Source of the DNA: CAWUFC02 sp963921335
GTDB lineage: Bacteria; Pseudomonadota; Gammaproteobacteria; Pseudomonadales; Halieaceae
Reading direction: 5' to 3'
Length of the DNA stretch: 64,000 nucleotides
Assembly: GCA_963921335.3 (NCBI GenBank)
Contig: CAWUFC020000002.1
Coordinates: 1,612,001 to 1,676,000, forward strand
Positions 8,054-17,557 of this stretch are shown here, piece after piece; the stretch's first letter is position 1, and every line of letters starts with the position of its first letter. Under the pieces are notes generated by a model. It worked only from the letters and a program-made list of their open reading frames with translations. It ran no database searches and was not told the DNA's origin. The translations under genes were made by a program, and so were the position numbers.

Positions 8054-9069
8054 TCCATCTCGCGATTCAGCGCCGCCATTCCGGCGGCGCACGCTTTATT
8101 CAGCAGCAACTGTTCTTCGTCGCCGAGATCGGTAAATCGCCGATGAGGAACGCCACGCACTAGTGCAGCCGCCCTATCCTGCCAGCCAGGATCTGCTGGC
8201 ATTTTAAAAAACTCTGCAACACGCTCGATCGTCTGCAGTGGTTCGGCAACCAAATCTTCAAAACGGATATCCAGGATGCGCTCACTTTCGATACCAGCAA
8301 GTGCCTGCTGACCTCGCTCTACTTGCCCACTCCAAAACTCACCATAAAGCTCAACTGCGGGTCGGGTATTGAGCAACTGATCGATAGTGCCGTCGTCAGC
8401 GGCCACCATGTCAGTCAAACCCTCGTAGGTGAACTCAATGTCGCCGACCAGCCCATTCATGAGCACCACCGCCACACGCAGTGCTGGGTATTCGCGCATA
8501 GACAGCGCCACTTCACGGCCATCGCGATGCAGGTGAACATAGCGGGAACCGGGAAAGCACGCTTCCAACTCATGCACGAAATCGATGGACCCGGCGGAGC
8601 GCTCTATCCAGGTCTGTCGGCCACAGCGCTCAGTCAGCCACTGAAAAATAGACTGGTAATGCAAAGCAAGAGATTGCTCAGGAGCCGAAGAGACAAAGCT
8701 AAGCAGTTCAGCGAACAAGGTGTCGGGGTCGTCGGTCAGCCGCGGCATCGCAATCGCCTGATTCCAGGGCACAGCCTCGGCCACGGACTTGAACTGCCGA
8801 TCCGGACCAAAGGGATAAGTCACTTCGGGCACACTTAAGCCCCGACGCAGCACCTCGGTCAGCACCGGGTGATCCTGGTTGATCTTGTGTGCCAGAGCCT
8901 CCCAGGAAACAGCATCGGGCCGAAAACGGAAAAACTGGTCCAGGCCGGAGAACCATTCAAACAGGCTCAGCACCTTCTGGTTCTCGGCGAAAATCTTGGA
9001 CAACAGCGTCGAGCCGCAGCGCCCAGTACCCTGCACAAACCGTCCGGGCAAAAGTCCGGTATCAGGCAT
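8050..9069 (-). CDS. PAPS-dependent sulfotransferase
   Basis: 339 residues from MPDTGLLPGRFVQGTGRCGS. GTGRCGSTLLSKIF is the 5'-phosphosulfate loop of PAPS sulfotransferases, and HLHRDGREVALSMREYP is the 3'-phosphate-binding block. ATG 9069 overlaps the upstream gene's stop by 8 nt; the longer frame to 9207 lies inside that gene. Being third after a P450 and a DUF1214 protein, it probably sulfates a hydroxyl introduced by the P450, but the acceptor is not known. It is cytosolic, with no signal or membrane segment. Confidence 0.85.
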   Translation of the reverse strand: MPDTGLLPGRFVQGTGRCGSTLLSKIFAENQKVLSLFEWFSGLDQFFRFRPDAVSWEALAHKINQDHPVLTEVLRRGLSVPEVTYPFGPDRQFKSVAEAVPWNQAIAMPRLTDDPDTLFAELLSFVSSAPEQSLALHYQSIFQWLTERCGRQTWIERSAGSIDFVHELEACFPGSRYVHLHRDGREVALSMREYPALRVAVVLMNGLVGDIEFTYEGLTDMVAADDGTIDQLLNTRPAVELYGEFWSGQVERGQQALAGIESERILDIRFEDLVAEPLQTIERVAEFFKMPADPGWQDRAAALVRGVPHRRFTDLGDEEQLLLNKACAAGMAALNREMD

Positions 9070-10183
9070 CCAGCGAATCCAGGCTGACGAACTCCACATC
9101 GATTGGCGGCACGGGATGTGCCGAACGCGAAATCCTGAACAGCACCATGCATTTATTGTGGCCGCGCGTATCAAGCCAGTTGGCACCGCGAGAAGGACAG
9201 TTGGCAATCACAGCGCGAACCGAGCCGTCATCTTCATAATCCACCGTCGCATTGGTGATCGCGGTAGTCGTTTGGCGCGGGGCCACATCTTCCCGAAAAG
9301 CCAGCGGCTCCCACCAATAGTTCACCAGCGACAGACTCCAATAAGGTTCGCCATCGGTTTTAAATCTGGCAATCATCGCCTGCCCGGGCTCCAGGGTCAT
9401 GCTGCACACACCAAATTGGTGGCCCTTGGGCGCGCCGATATCAATCACCTCAGTCTGGGGTAGCTCGCAGGCAAATTGGTTAGGCGCCAGGTCTACCCAA
9501 AAGTCGGTGATAGCAGTCCAACGTGGCGGCGCTCCGGCCATCCACTTTACGGTACCTTCCAATCCCGCCTCGACACGATCTAGTGACAGGGGCGCGATCG
9601 CGTCAGGGGCGCCCAGCCAGTGCATCTCAAACTGCCCGGGCTGTAGGCCGGTCCAGTCAGCCGCATATTCCCTGATCATGATATAGCGAGTGTCGGCATT
9701 GGTTTCAATCCAGTTCCCATCGTGTTGATCAGGGCTCAGGATAAGCTCAAAGCTGCCATCAGCATTCACGACAAGCTCTTTCTCAGTGATACCTGCGGTC
9801 TGCACACTGCCCTCGTCATAACCCCCTTTACCGGTGTAGACACCTATTTCTATGAGCGGTGAATCCCCGCGTCGTCCTTCAATCCTGTGGGTGCGGGTAC
9901 CGTCAAAATAGGCATGGTGATAGCGACAGTCCCCGGTGACTCCTTCGTACAGCTTGTGAGAACCGACCATGGGATGCAGCCTGGGGCGATCCATGTCAGC
10001 CAACTCAAAGGCGTTCTCAAAACCAATATGCAGCTGTCTGGCGAGGTAACGCAGGCCCTCCGCCTGGGTCAACTCGTCATTGGGCGTATTGTCTCTCAGG
10101 AGCACGTTACCGGCCTGCTTTAACTGCTCGCAAAAAGTGTCCCAGGCCTCTGCGGCCCGAACAGCGTGATTGTCGCCATTCAT
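9062..10183 (-). CDS. DUF1214 domain protein
   Basis: 373 residues, soluble. The N-terminus QAEGLRYLARQLHIGFENAF and the block TRTHRIEGRRGDSPLIEIGVY are typical of DUF1214 proteins, and the C-terminal part (FWVDLAPNQF...YWSLSLVNYWWEPL) is the usual jelly-roll-like domain. Biochemical role is unknown for the family; it often accompanies sulfotransferases and P450s. It begins 17 nt after the P450 stop and overlaps the sulfotransferase start, so the three are one operon. Confidence 0.8.
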   Translation of the reverse strand: MNGDNHAVRAAEAWDTFCEQLKQAGNVLLRDNTPNDELTQAEGLRYLARQLHIGFENAFELADMDRPRLHPMVGSHKLYEGVTGDCRYHHAYFDGTRTHRIEGRRGDSPLIEIGVYTGKGGYDEGSVQTAGITEKELVVNADGSFELILSPDQHDGNWIETNADTRYIMIREYAADWTGLQPGQFEMHWLGAPDAIAPLSLDRVEAGLEGTVKWMAGAPPRWTAITDFWVDLAPNQFACELPQTEVIDIGAPKGHQFGVCSMTLEPGQAMIARFKTDGEPYWSLSLVNYWWEPLAFREDVAPRQTTTAITNATVDYEDDGSVRAVIANCPSRGANWLDTRGHNKCMVLFRISRSAHPVPPIDVEFVSLDSLDA

Positions 10184-10200
10184 AGCTACTAACTCCGTTA

Positions 10201-11367
10201 TCAGTGCCGCGACATATCCAGCGGCATATGGGTAAACGCATTAAAGAAGGTAGTGGATTCAAACCTGACCTGTTCTTCGTCCACTTCGTATTGGGGTACA
10301 GCCGCGAGAACTTTTCTTAGCAAAAGCTCCGCGAGATTGGCGCCCAGGCAACGATGAATACCGTGGCCGAAAGAGAGTGAACGCCGAATATGGCGACTAA
10401 TATCAAAGCGATTGGGATCTTCAAATTCTCGCTCATCGCGATTACCCGAGGCCCACAGAAACATGACAGCCGACCCCTCTTCGAGGCGCTGACCATGCAG
10501 CTCAATGTCTGCGACTATCTTGCGCATCGACATCTGGGTGGGCATATCAAAGCGCAGGCATTCCCTCACTGCTGAAGGAATCAATGCCGGCTCTGCCACC
10601 AGCAGGGCGCGCTGATCCGGGTGCTTCCACAAACGATATAAAGCTGCTGAACTCAGCTTCGGGAAGGTCTCGGTCGCCCCAAAGAACAAAGGCATCAGGT
10701 GTTCACCCATATCCGCATCGGATAGCTCTGTGCCGAGGCAGCGGTAGAGGGTGTCGATCAGGTTTTCTGGAGCACCGGTATAGTCACGCCTCGCCGCAGC
10801 CTGAGCAGTGAGGTAGTGACGCATATCAGAGAACGCAGTTGCCGCCATCTGCTCGGTTCCCTCGGCACCCCCAATGGATTTGAAAATACGCGCCAGAAAA
10901 TCACGGATATAGGCCTCATCGTCAGTAGGAAAGCCAATCACACGGGAGGCAACCCGAGTCGCGCTGGACTGACCTAACTCGTCAAACGCCTCCGCGGTAC
11001 CCTGCTCCAGCAGAGGGTCGGTCACCTCGTCGACAATCGCAGCAATACCCGCACGCATGGTTTTCATAACCGGCGGCAAAAAGTGCTGTAGCAGCTCGGT
11101 GCGCAGGGGCATGTGTTCCGGGGGGTCCATATGATTCAGGTTGACCCCCGGGCTCAGTGTATTACCTAGAAAATACGGCGGTGCGGTACCAAAGCGTGCG
11201 CTGAAGTGTTCGTGTGAGTTGCTGTATTGCCAGATGTCAGAGAATCGGGACAAGGCCCAGCAGTCCCAGCTTTCTATATAGTAAGCTGGTGCCTCGTCAC
11301 GAAGGCGCGCGTAGACCTTATAGGGATCTGCCAAAGTTTCTGGCGCAGTCGGGTCATAGCTCAGCAT
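10201..11367 (-). CDS. Bacterial cytochrome P450
   Basis: 388 residues from MLSYDPTAPETLADPYKVYA. The haem-thiolate signature is LSFGHGIHRCLGANLAELLL with the axial cysteine, the K-helix is AVRECLRFDMP, and the I-helix oxygen-activation region reads FFGATETF. Soluble class I type, needing external ferredoxin and reductase, neither of which is beside it. The upstream extension of the frame to 11445 is rejected because it crosses the large palindrome. It heads the P450-DUF1214-sulfotransferase operon, divergent from a Rieske oxygenase. Substrate unknown; a sterol, terpenoid or aromatic is plausible. Confidence 0.92.
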   Translation of the reverse strand: MLSYDPTAPETLADPYKVYARLRDEAPAYYIESWDCWALSRFSDIWQYSNSHEHFSARFGTAPPYFLGNTLSPGVNLNHMDPPEHMPLRTELLQHFLPPVMKTMRAGIAAIVDEVTDPLLEQGTAEAFDELGQSSATRVASRVIGFPTDDEAYIRDFLARIFKSIGGAEGTEQMAATAFSDMRHYLTAQAAARRDYTGAPENLIDTLYRCLGTELSDADMGEHLMPLFFGATETFPKLSSAALYRLWKHPDQRALLVAEPALIPSAVRECLRFDMPTQMSMRKIVADIELHGQRLEEGSAVMFLWASGNRDEREFEDPNRFDISRHIRRSLSFGHGIHRCLGANLAELLLRKVLAAVPQYEVDEEQVRFESTTFFNAFTHMPLDMSRH

Positions 11368-11390
11368 AGCGATAGTGACAGTGAGTGGCG

Positions 11391-11427
11391 TTGATATTAA
11401 TATTACATAATGTAATATTAATATCAA
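11391..11427. promoter_or_regulatory. 37-bp perfect palindrome, P450/Rieske operator
   Basis: Arms of 18 bp (TTGATATTAATATTACAT and its complement) surround A11409 in the divergent promoter. Its inner 25 bp (11397-11421) has arms TTAATATTAC and a 5-bp spacer, the same architecture as the inverted repeat at 13333-13357 in front of the nearby TetR gene. A TetR-operator role is inferred. Confidence 0.7.
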
Positions 11428-11465
11428 AGACAATATGCGTAACAATCATAGAGGCGACCGCTGCT

Positions 11466-12665
11466 ATGACCGACAGTAAAACAACACCCGCGGAGTTTCT
11501 GAAGGAAGAAGCCCGACGCATGCAGAGGCGACTGGTTGCGCACATTCCGGAACGCAGCGCAGACCTGTGCGCTGCACCAATGGAAGTAGCCTCTACTATC
11601 TACACCGATCCCGCCAGGTTTGAAGCCGAGCGCAAGTTATTTCGCTCGGTGGTGCAGATCGCCTGCCTGTCGAATGAGATACAGCACCCCGGCGACTGCG
11701 TGGTGTTCGACGCCGCGGGTCCTTCCATTATCGTGACGCGGAACAATCGCGGGGAGGCGCAAGCCTTTCTTAATATGTGCCCTCACCGCGGCTCCAGGCT
11801 ACTCAGTGACAGCGGCAATAACGAGAGCATTTTCTGCCCTTTCCACGGTTGGCGCTTTAATCTGGACGGCCAGCTATTGCGGAGGTCGCGAGCCGACGCC
11901 TTTGAATCGGAACAGGAGCCAGAGCGCAGCCTGATACCGGTGCCCGTGGCAGAGTGGCATGGGCTGATTTTTATTCGGGCCACCCCCAGTAGCGGCGCTA
12001 TTGATGTAGACGCATTCCTCGGCGACATGGCACCCATCGTTCGGGGCCTGGAGCTTGAGCACGTTTTTCCTGTGAAGACACCGATCAAGGTGACAGTAAA
12101 CACCAACTGGAAACTCAACCTGGATACGTTCTGCGAAGGCTATCACGTGCCTACCGTTCACAAACCCTCCTTCGGTGGCAGCGTCGTACCCTATGTCACC
12201 ATACAGGACTTGTACGGCATCCATGGCCGCTACATAGGCCCGGCGACAGAACTGAAAGAGCTGGTAGATGTGCCGGAGTCAGAGTGGCCAGAACCCACAT
12301 ACAGCGCAACACAGATTCTGTTTCCAAATGCGTCCCTGACCCTGACAGACGCCATCGACAAGAACACGCCCATGCTGACTCTGTTTCGGCTATTTCCCGG
12401 CGAACATATTGGGCAATCCCTGTGCCTCATGACCTCGTATGTGCACAGCACAGCCAGCCATGTGAGCCAATCTGAGCTGGAGGCACTGACAGACATGCTC
12501 ATGCAGGCGGTTATCGATGAGGACTACGGTAACGCCTGCAATACCTGGCAAGGCCTCCAGCACGGGGCATCAGATGAGATCAGGTTTGTGTTTGGACGCA
12601 ATGAGGCGGTACTACAGAACTATCATCGCGCGCTCGCCAGCGAGCTGGGCATGCCCATTGACTAG
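11466..12665 (+). CDS. Rieske non-haem iron oxygenase, alpha subunit
   Basis: 399 residues. The [2Fe-2S] Rieske motif is MCPHRGSRLL then FCPFHGWRFN (CxH...CxxH). The catalytic domain shows NWKLNLDTFCEGYHVPTVHK, with the two histidines that bind mononuclear iron. These enzymes hydroxylate or demethylate aromatic, quaternary-amine or steroid substrates using an external reductase, which is not encoded next to it. Start ATG 11466 (MTDSKTTPAEFL) is chosen over upstream in-frame codons lying in the operator palindrome. It is divergent from the P450 operon and ends in a 4-nt overlap with the TetR gene. Confidence 0.92.
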   Translation: MTDSKTTPAEFLKEEARRMQRRLVAHIPERSADLCAAPMEVASTIYTDPARFEAERKLFRSVVQIACLSNEIQHPGDCVVFDAAGPSIIVTRNNRGEAQAFLNMCPHRGSRLLSDSGNNESIFCPFHGWRFNLDGQLLRRSRADAFESEQEPERSLIPVPVAEWHGLIFIRATPSSGAIDVDAFLGDMAPIVRGLELEHVFPVKTPIKVTVNTNWKLNLDTFCEGYHVPTVHKPSFGGSVVPYVTIQDLYGIHGRYIGPATELKELVDVPESEWPEPTYSATQILFPNASLTLTDAIDKNTPMLTLFRLFPGEHIGQSLCLMTSYVHSTASHVSQSELEALTDMLMQAVIDEDYGNACNTWQGLQHGASDEIRFVFGRNEAVLQNYHRALASELGMPID

Positions 12666-13282
12666 TCCGCGGCTTCGACCAGGGGCAGCAGCGCATGGGA
12701 CACCAGCATCCAGGCAGCCTGCTTAGCCTCCTTGATGTTCTTTTTGCTGAGACCAGTTCGAATGGTATCGTGCGCAATCCACTGGCACGCGGCAAGAATT
12801 GATTTCAGGTAACGTCGCTGGCTGGCGTCGCCACCGGGCATACGTGCTTCGATAACGTCCAGTATGCGCTCGAAGGACTCGTCGACCACGGCGAAGGCCG
12901 GGGAGGATTCGTCATTGGATTCCCGAAAAATCAGCTCGGCCAGATCAGAGCCTTCAAATATCGCATCAAACAGCAAATCAATGGCACGATGGAGATCCTC
13001 GGAGCTAGCCCGCTCACTGCGAAAGCACTCGAAGATCAGAGCCTCGGTATGTTCGTTGACCGAGCTTTGGTACAACCAGCCAAAGAGATCATCGAGGTCC
13101 TTGAAGCAGCGATAAAAAGTTGGCCTGGAAATATCAGCCTGCTGGCAGATCTTTGAAATGGACAGCTCGCGCGTGCCCTGTTCGAGCATGAGTTGAACAC
13201 TGATCTCGCCGATCCGCTTGCGTTGATCGGCAACACCCGGCCGTTTTTTCTTACGCCCATCGGGACGTGCATCACCTGCCAT
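12662..13282 (-). CDS. TetR-family regulator of the P450/Rieske locus
   Basis: About 206 residues from MAGDARPDGRKKKRPG. The HTH is LSISKICQQADISRPTFYRCF, followed by an all-helical ligand domain. A longer start at 13309 is possible. An inverted repeat of 10-bp arms just upstream matches the core of the palindrome between P450 and Rieske genes, so this protein probably represses itself, the reductase at 13378 and the P450/Rieske pair. Inducer unknown. Confidence 0.87.
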   Translation of the reverse strand: MAGDARPDGRKKKRPGVADQRKRIGEISVQLMLEQGTRELSISKICQQADISRPTFYRCFKDLDDLFGWLYQSSVNEHTEALIFECFRSERASSEDLHRAIDLLFDAIFEGSDLAELIFRESNDESSPAFAVVDESFERILDVIEARMPGGDASQRRYLKSILAACQWIAHDTIRTGLSKKNIKEAKQAAWMLVSHALLPLVEAAD

Positions 13283-13332
13283 AAGCTTTCCGAAATATCT
13301 CCCAGGCATTTAAAGTTTATCTGTGCATTGAC

Positions 13333-13357
13333 TTTATATTACACTGCGTAATATAAA
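13333..13357. promoter_or_regulatory. Second copy of the 25-bp TetR operator
   Basis: Arms TTTATATTAC and GTAATATAAA with spacer ACTGC, located between the divergent TetR and Ddn-type genes. It shares arm length, the 5-bp spacer and the ATATTAC/GTAATAT halves with 11397-11421. Auto-regulation is inferred. Confidence 0.7.
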
Positions 13358-13377
13358 ATTTCCGCCGAGACGGAGCT

Positions 13378-13926
13378 ATGTCAAAGCACACTTCTGCATC
13401 AGATCGCCACGAAAAAACCAAACGGCGCTCGTTACTGGGAGCATTCTACTCGAATAATCGCAGCAAACATGATCCCTCTGCGCCTATGAGTGACAAGGAG
13501 TACAAGCGCTTCAGGGGATTCATCAAGGCGTTCTCAGTACTTAACAGGCTGGTCTACAGCATCAGCGGCGGGCGACTGATGGGTGCGGCTGCGGGGCTGC
13601 CGCTCATGCTGATCAGTTACACCGGTGCCAAAAGTGGCAAGACACGAACCGTGCCCGTCATCCATATCCCTTATAAAGAAGGGGTAATGGCGGTCGGCAG
13701 CCTTGGGGGGGCACCCAAGTCGCCACTGTGGGTTAACAGTCTGCTGGCCAATCCTTCTATTCAGGTGCAGGTACGCTCCAATAAAATGAAGTTACGAGCC
13801 CGGCTCGCAGAGGAACCAGAGCGGACAGAGGTTGGGCCAATCTGCCTGAAGTATCTTCCCGAATTGAATAACTACCAACGCCGAACGGAACGTCAAATAC
13901 CGATATTTGTCTGTGAACCTGAATAG
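13378..13926 (+). CDS. Ddn-type nitroreductase/quinone reductase family protein
   Basis: 182 residues. PLMLISYTGAKSGKTRTVPV and VGSLGGAPKSPLWVNSLLAN are the conserved blocks of the deazaflavin (F420)-dependent nitroreductase family (PF04075-like). The basic N-terminal 50 residues are not conserved in that family. Whether this bacterium makes F420 cannot be seen here, so an F420, FMN or other cofactor stays open. It shares an operator with the divergent TetR gene and so probably belongs to the P450/Rieske oxidation regulon. Confidence 0.75.
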   Translation: MSKHTSASDRHEKTKRRSLLGAFYSNNRSKHDPSAPMSDKEYKRFRGFIKAFSVLNRLVYSISGGRLMGAAAGLPLMLISYTGAKSGKTRTVPVIHIPYKEGVMAVGSLGGAPKSPLWVNSLLANPSIQVQVRSNKMKLRARLAEEPERTEVGPICLKYLPELNNYQRRTERQIPIFVCEPE

Positions 13927-14015
13927 TGGCGGCGGTAAATAGCTCGGCGGCTTCGTGCTACTGTTAACAACAGCAGCGTGACACCCCTGTTGGCCATACA
14001 GCGAGGAATAACAAC

Positions 14016-14183
14016 ATGAATATCTTGAACCTGATCCTGGCCCTTATTTTCCCACCCATTGGCGCCTTCCTGCAGGTCGGAGCCACCAAGCACCTGTTTA
14101 TCAATATCATCCTGTGCCTGCTGGGCTGGTTGCCGGGCGTGCTCCATGCCGTTTGGCTGGTGGCCACCGAGAAAAAAGGCTAG
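14016..14183 (+). CDS. YqaE/Pmp3-like small membrane protein
   Basis: A 55-residue protein, MNILNLILALIFPPIGAFLQ then a second helix INIILCLLGWLPGVLHAVWL and a basic end EKKG. The two helices, PPIGAFL motif and GWLPGxxHA motif define the Pmp3/YqaE family, linked to membrane potential and stress. GCGAGGAATAACAAC precedes the ATG. Its TAG overlaps by 4 nt the stop of the convergent DUF3604 gene. Confidence 0.9.
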   Translation: MNILNLILALIFPPIGAFLQVGATKHLFINIILCLLGWLPGVLHAVWLVATEKKG

Positions 14184-16346
14184 CCACCATAGTCGACAAA
14201 TATGGGTGAGGACCAGGCGCGCTCAGATGCAGGCGCCTGGCAATCTTCATCCTGGCTCACGCCGCTGGCAAATGAGCAGGGATTGACTGCAATACACTGA
14301 CCCTGCTCATCAAACTCACAGCGCAGGTTGGTTCCGTTAATCGTGGGACTCGGCGCCTGAATTGCGCGCACATAGTAGACCGCATCACGACCCAACTCAG
14401 GATATTGCGGATCACTGAAACTAAGCTCGCAACCCTGCCCCTGATCATCGCAGGGAATCACTCGCCAGGGATCCTGTACCAGACCATCCACTGATTCGTC
14501 CGCTGAGTTCTGCGGAGTAATTCTGACCACCTCAATGCGATCAATGCGCTTGCGCGCGTCTCCCGGGTGATAACACTCCCCGCCGCACAAGTAGTCCAAC
14601 CGCTCTTCACCCAGCGCGCTCAGGGCATCCGACGGACAACCGGGCTTTTGTTCGAAGGCGCCCATGGCACGCACTTTAAACTCGGGAGCCTTGTTCAGGC
14701 TAACATCCGAGCCCATCGGATAAGTCAGCTCGCCATCCACCAGATCAAACCACAACAGGATACGATCACCACTTGTGGCATAGACTTCCTTGCGATTGAG
14801 TGCGTCCCAAATGCTGTGACGATCACGCCCGCTGCTGTGTGCTGCCACCAGCCCCCCGGCGCCAAAGAAGGAGGAAAAGCGCTCGAAATAATTGGAAGCA
14901 GCAGGCACTTCAGACACAGGCCGCGATTGCGCCACGGGTTCGGCGTCATTGATCATCGCGGGTGGACCCATCAGGGACAGGTTCGCATCGGCGTTGCGCG
15001 AACGATGAATTTCCTTGTAACCGTTACCCGCGCGGGCACTGTGCACATCACTGGAGCCGATCAGCCCAAAGCGAAAGCGCTTTGGATTGTCCTGATCATC
15101 AAAGTTTCTAATCGCGAGGGCATACTGCGCTGATCCAGTGGGGCGATAGTTGTAGGCAGGCATATAACAATCGCGGCATTGGCCAACATCCAGCCAGTCG
15201 GCAACGCTCGCGCCCGGAACGGTCAAGTGTCCGGCAACGCCTGCCGCCACATGATTGGCGCGCGCCTCAATGGCTCGATCCTCGCACTCTTGCGCTGACT
15301 CACCCGCGGAGGCGCAGCGCTGACAAATGATCTCACCGGCATGCCAGCACTCAGGCACGTAATTGTTCCCGGGTGGCGGGCAGGTTAGCTGACCGTCGGC
15401 ATCTCGGCTGAGGGCCCGCCAGGGTTTGTACTGCTCAATATTGCCGTGACCAGAGAACACTTCCATCAGGAATTCGTGCTGCTCGGGATCAGTATGTGCA
15501 GCCAATTGCTTATCCCAACTGCTAAGAGGCGGCGTATAAAACCCCCCAGGTGTTGCCGTGGGGAATCACCAGGTTTGGATAGCCCCAATCGTCCAGCTTC
15601 TCAAACAGTTCGGTGGGCGTTGGCGCACTCTCCTGACAGGTAGTCGGCAAGTCACGCACGGCCTGGCCTGTTTCACAGGCTGGCAGATCATCACGGTCCT
15701 GCAGGAAGCGGGCAAAGTCATGATAGGCATCGCGGTCGCCGCCGGGAGCAGCCAAAATCAAACCCAATCGAACCAGCGGCGTGTAGGGGTTTGGACCGGT
15801 TGGGAACAGCTGCTCCCTGGAAGAAATCGGCCTGGCGGGCACTTGGTCGGCGTCGGTATCACGCAGTACCACGTTTTTGTGGCCATAGTGCGTATCGGCG
15901 GTCTGGCCAATGTGGGTCCATTCCCATCCCAGGTAAGTGACCATGTCAGGTTGCGCGGGATCACCGGCGATACCGTTGCAGTCGCGCACCATCTGCTGGG
16001 TTTGCTGCCACTGGGCAGGGGTTAAGCCTTCGGCGTGATCGTTGATGGACCAGAAATCCAGCGCCGAACAGTGGCGGGCATAGTCACAGGCGTCCGCCGG
16101 GGGATGCGCGCCCTCCCCCTGAAACATGGGCAGGCTGATGGAGAAAGCATCAAACGAATAGGTGGTGTGGACGTGCAGGTCGCCAAACAGGATCGCTTTT
16201 TCTCTCGTCTGATTCGGTATCGGCCTGGCGGGCCCGTGGACGGGCCCAGCAAGATGGCGCTCGCCCCAGCCACCCGTGCTGGCCACATAGCTCCAACCGC
16301 CGCCCACCAACAACAGCACAACAAGGACAAACAAAACCTTGCGCAT
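14180..16346 (-). pseudogene. DUF3604 (PHP-like) protein, split by a frameshift
   Basis: The first part (ATG 16346, AAGGGGG 5 nt upstream) has a membrane anchor (MRKVLFVLVVLLLVGGGW) and the PHP-like metal motifs AILFGDLHVHTTYSFDAF and DFWSINDHAEGL; it reads to HGNTWG and then into a stop at 15522. The second part continues in another frame from LAAHTDPEQHEFLMEVFSGH to the stop at 14180, with FGLIGSSDVHSARAGNGY and LVAAHSSGRDRHSIWDALNR, which complete the family. The change of frame falls at a run of six C (15542-15547); five would restore one protein of 721 residues. Normal family length, so this is one gene. Function of DUF3604 is unknown; a secreted metallo-phosphoesterase is plausible. Confidence 0.8.
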
Positions 16347-16378
16347 ACCAACCCCCTTGGTGCCAGGCAAAGCGTCGT

Positions 16379-17557
16379 TTAAGAGCCCGCTTTCTCCGGC
16401 ATGTTTTTATTATGTTGAAGCATAGCCCAGGCCAAAAAGCTCAGCGCAACAATGACCGAAAAGCTCCATGCAGCAGAGTAACCCATCAACTGCAAAATCG
16501 CGCCACTCAGCAGAGGACCACAAACGCGGCCCCAGGAGGCGGCAGAGCTGGTAGTACCCATCATGCGCCCGCGCAATGGGGGCGGTGTGCGCAGCGTCGT
16601 AATGGTGTTCAAAATAGGCGTACAGGCAGTAGCGCCGGTAATGGTCACGAAGAAGGCTGCCACCATCATCACCGTACCCTCAGCGGTGGCGGCCAATACG
16701 AAGCCAATAGCCATCACTGTGATACCGCCGCGCAGCACGTTGAATTCACCAAAGCGCCGCGCCATCAAACCAATCAGGCTGGCCTGCATCAAGGCCATCA
16801 GCACACCCTGTATACCGAATACGATACCTACCTCGCGGGCGCCCCAATTGAGCAGGTCGCCCAACCACAAGGGAAACATATACCCCACCGAGCTGACCGC
16901 GGTGTTGTGCACCACATACTGCAAAGCCAACAGGCGGTTATTGGTTTCCTTGAGCATCGCAAATACGGATTGTTTCGGGGCACTGGCCTGGTGCTCGCGG
17001 TTGGCGCGTCGGCGTTCGGGGTCGAGGCTCTCAGGCAAAAAGATCATGGCCGCCACAAACGCCAGCAGCGACATACCGCCGGCCACGATACAGGGCAATG
17101 TGAAACTGTTGCCGTCACCCGACAGCAAACCTCCCATAGTGGGACCGATCACCATCCCCAGGCCGAAGGCAGAACCGACAATACCCATGCCGCGTGCGCG
17201 CTGCTCCGGCGGTGTAATGTCGGCAATCATGGCAGAGGCCACGCCGAAATTGCCCGCCATCAAGCCCGCAAATATACGCGCCGCGTAGATCATCCACAGC
17301 TCGTTGGCGAGACCCAGCATCACGTAGGACAGGGCCGCCCCGGCGAGACAGATCATAATCACCGGCTTGCGGCCGATGCGATCACTCAGTCGACCCCAGA
17401 AGGGACCACAGAGGCCAGCGGCGACGGCATAGGCAGCAATAATAAGCGCAATGTCGATTTTGCTCGCACCCAACTGGGGCGATAGGAACGGCAGTATCGG
17501 GATGACAATGCCAAAGCCAATCAGGTCAATCAGCACGGTACCGAAAAGGATGGGCAC
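16379..17557 (-). CDS. MFS efflux transporter, TetA-like
   Basis: 392 residues with 12 predicted membrane segments. FWGRLSDRIGRKPVIMICL is the MFS motif A between helices 2 and 3, and RIFAGLMAGNFGVASAMIAD plus GSAFGLGMVIGPTMGGLLSG (motif C, antiporter type) place it with DHA1/TetA-like drug:H+ antiporters. The GTG start shares one base with the preceding TAG stop (TAGTG), so translation is coupled to the lipoprotein hydrolase. It lies late in the hydantoinase run and may export a product. Substrate unknown. Confidence 0.88.
   Translation of the reverse strand: MPILFGTVLIDLIGFGIVIPILPFLSPQLGASKIDIALIIAAYAVAAGLCGPFWGRLSDRIGRKPVIMICLAGAALSYVMLGLANELWMIYAARIFAGLMAGNFGVASAMIADITPPEQRARGMGIVGSAFGLGMVIGPTMGGLLSGDGNSFTLPCIVAGGMSLLAFVAAMIFLPESLDPERRRANREHQASAPKQSVFAMLKETNNRLLALQYVVHNTAVSSVGYMFPLWLGDLLNWGAREVGIVFGIQGVLMALMQASLIGLMARRFGEFNVLRGGITVMAIGFVLAATAEGTVMMVAAFFVTITGATACTPILNTITTLRTPPPLRGRMMGTTSSAASWGRVCGPLLSGAILQLMGYSAAWSFSVIVALSFLAWAMLQHNKNMPEKAGS

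Noticed and set aside
11368..11445. Upstream extension of the P450 frame
   Set aside because: Crosses the 37-bp palindrome and shows no P450 features.
16412..17485. 357-codon plus-strand frame across the MFS gene
   Set aside because: His/Gln-rich low-complexity translation typical of a shadow frame.
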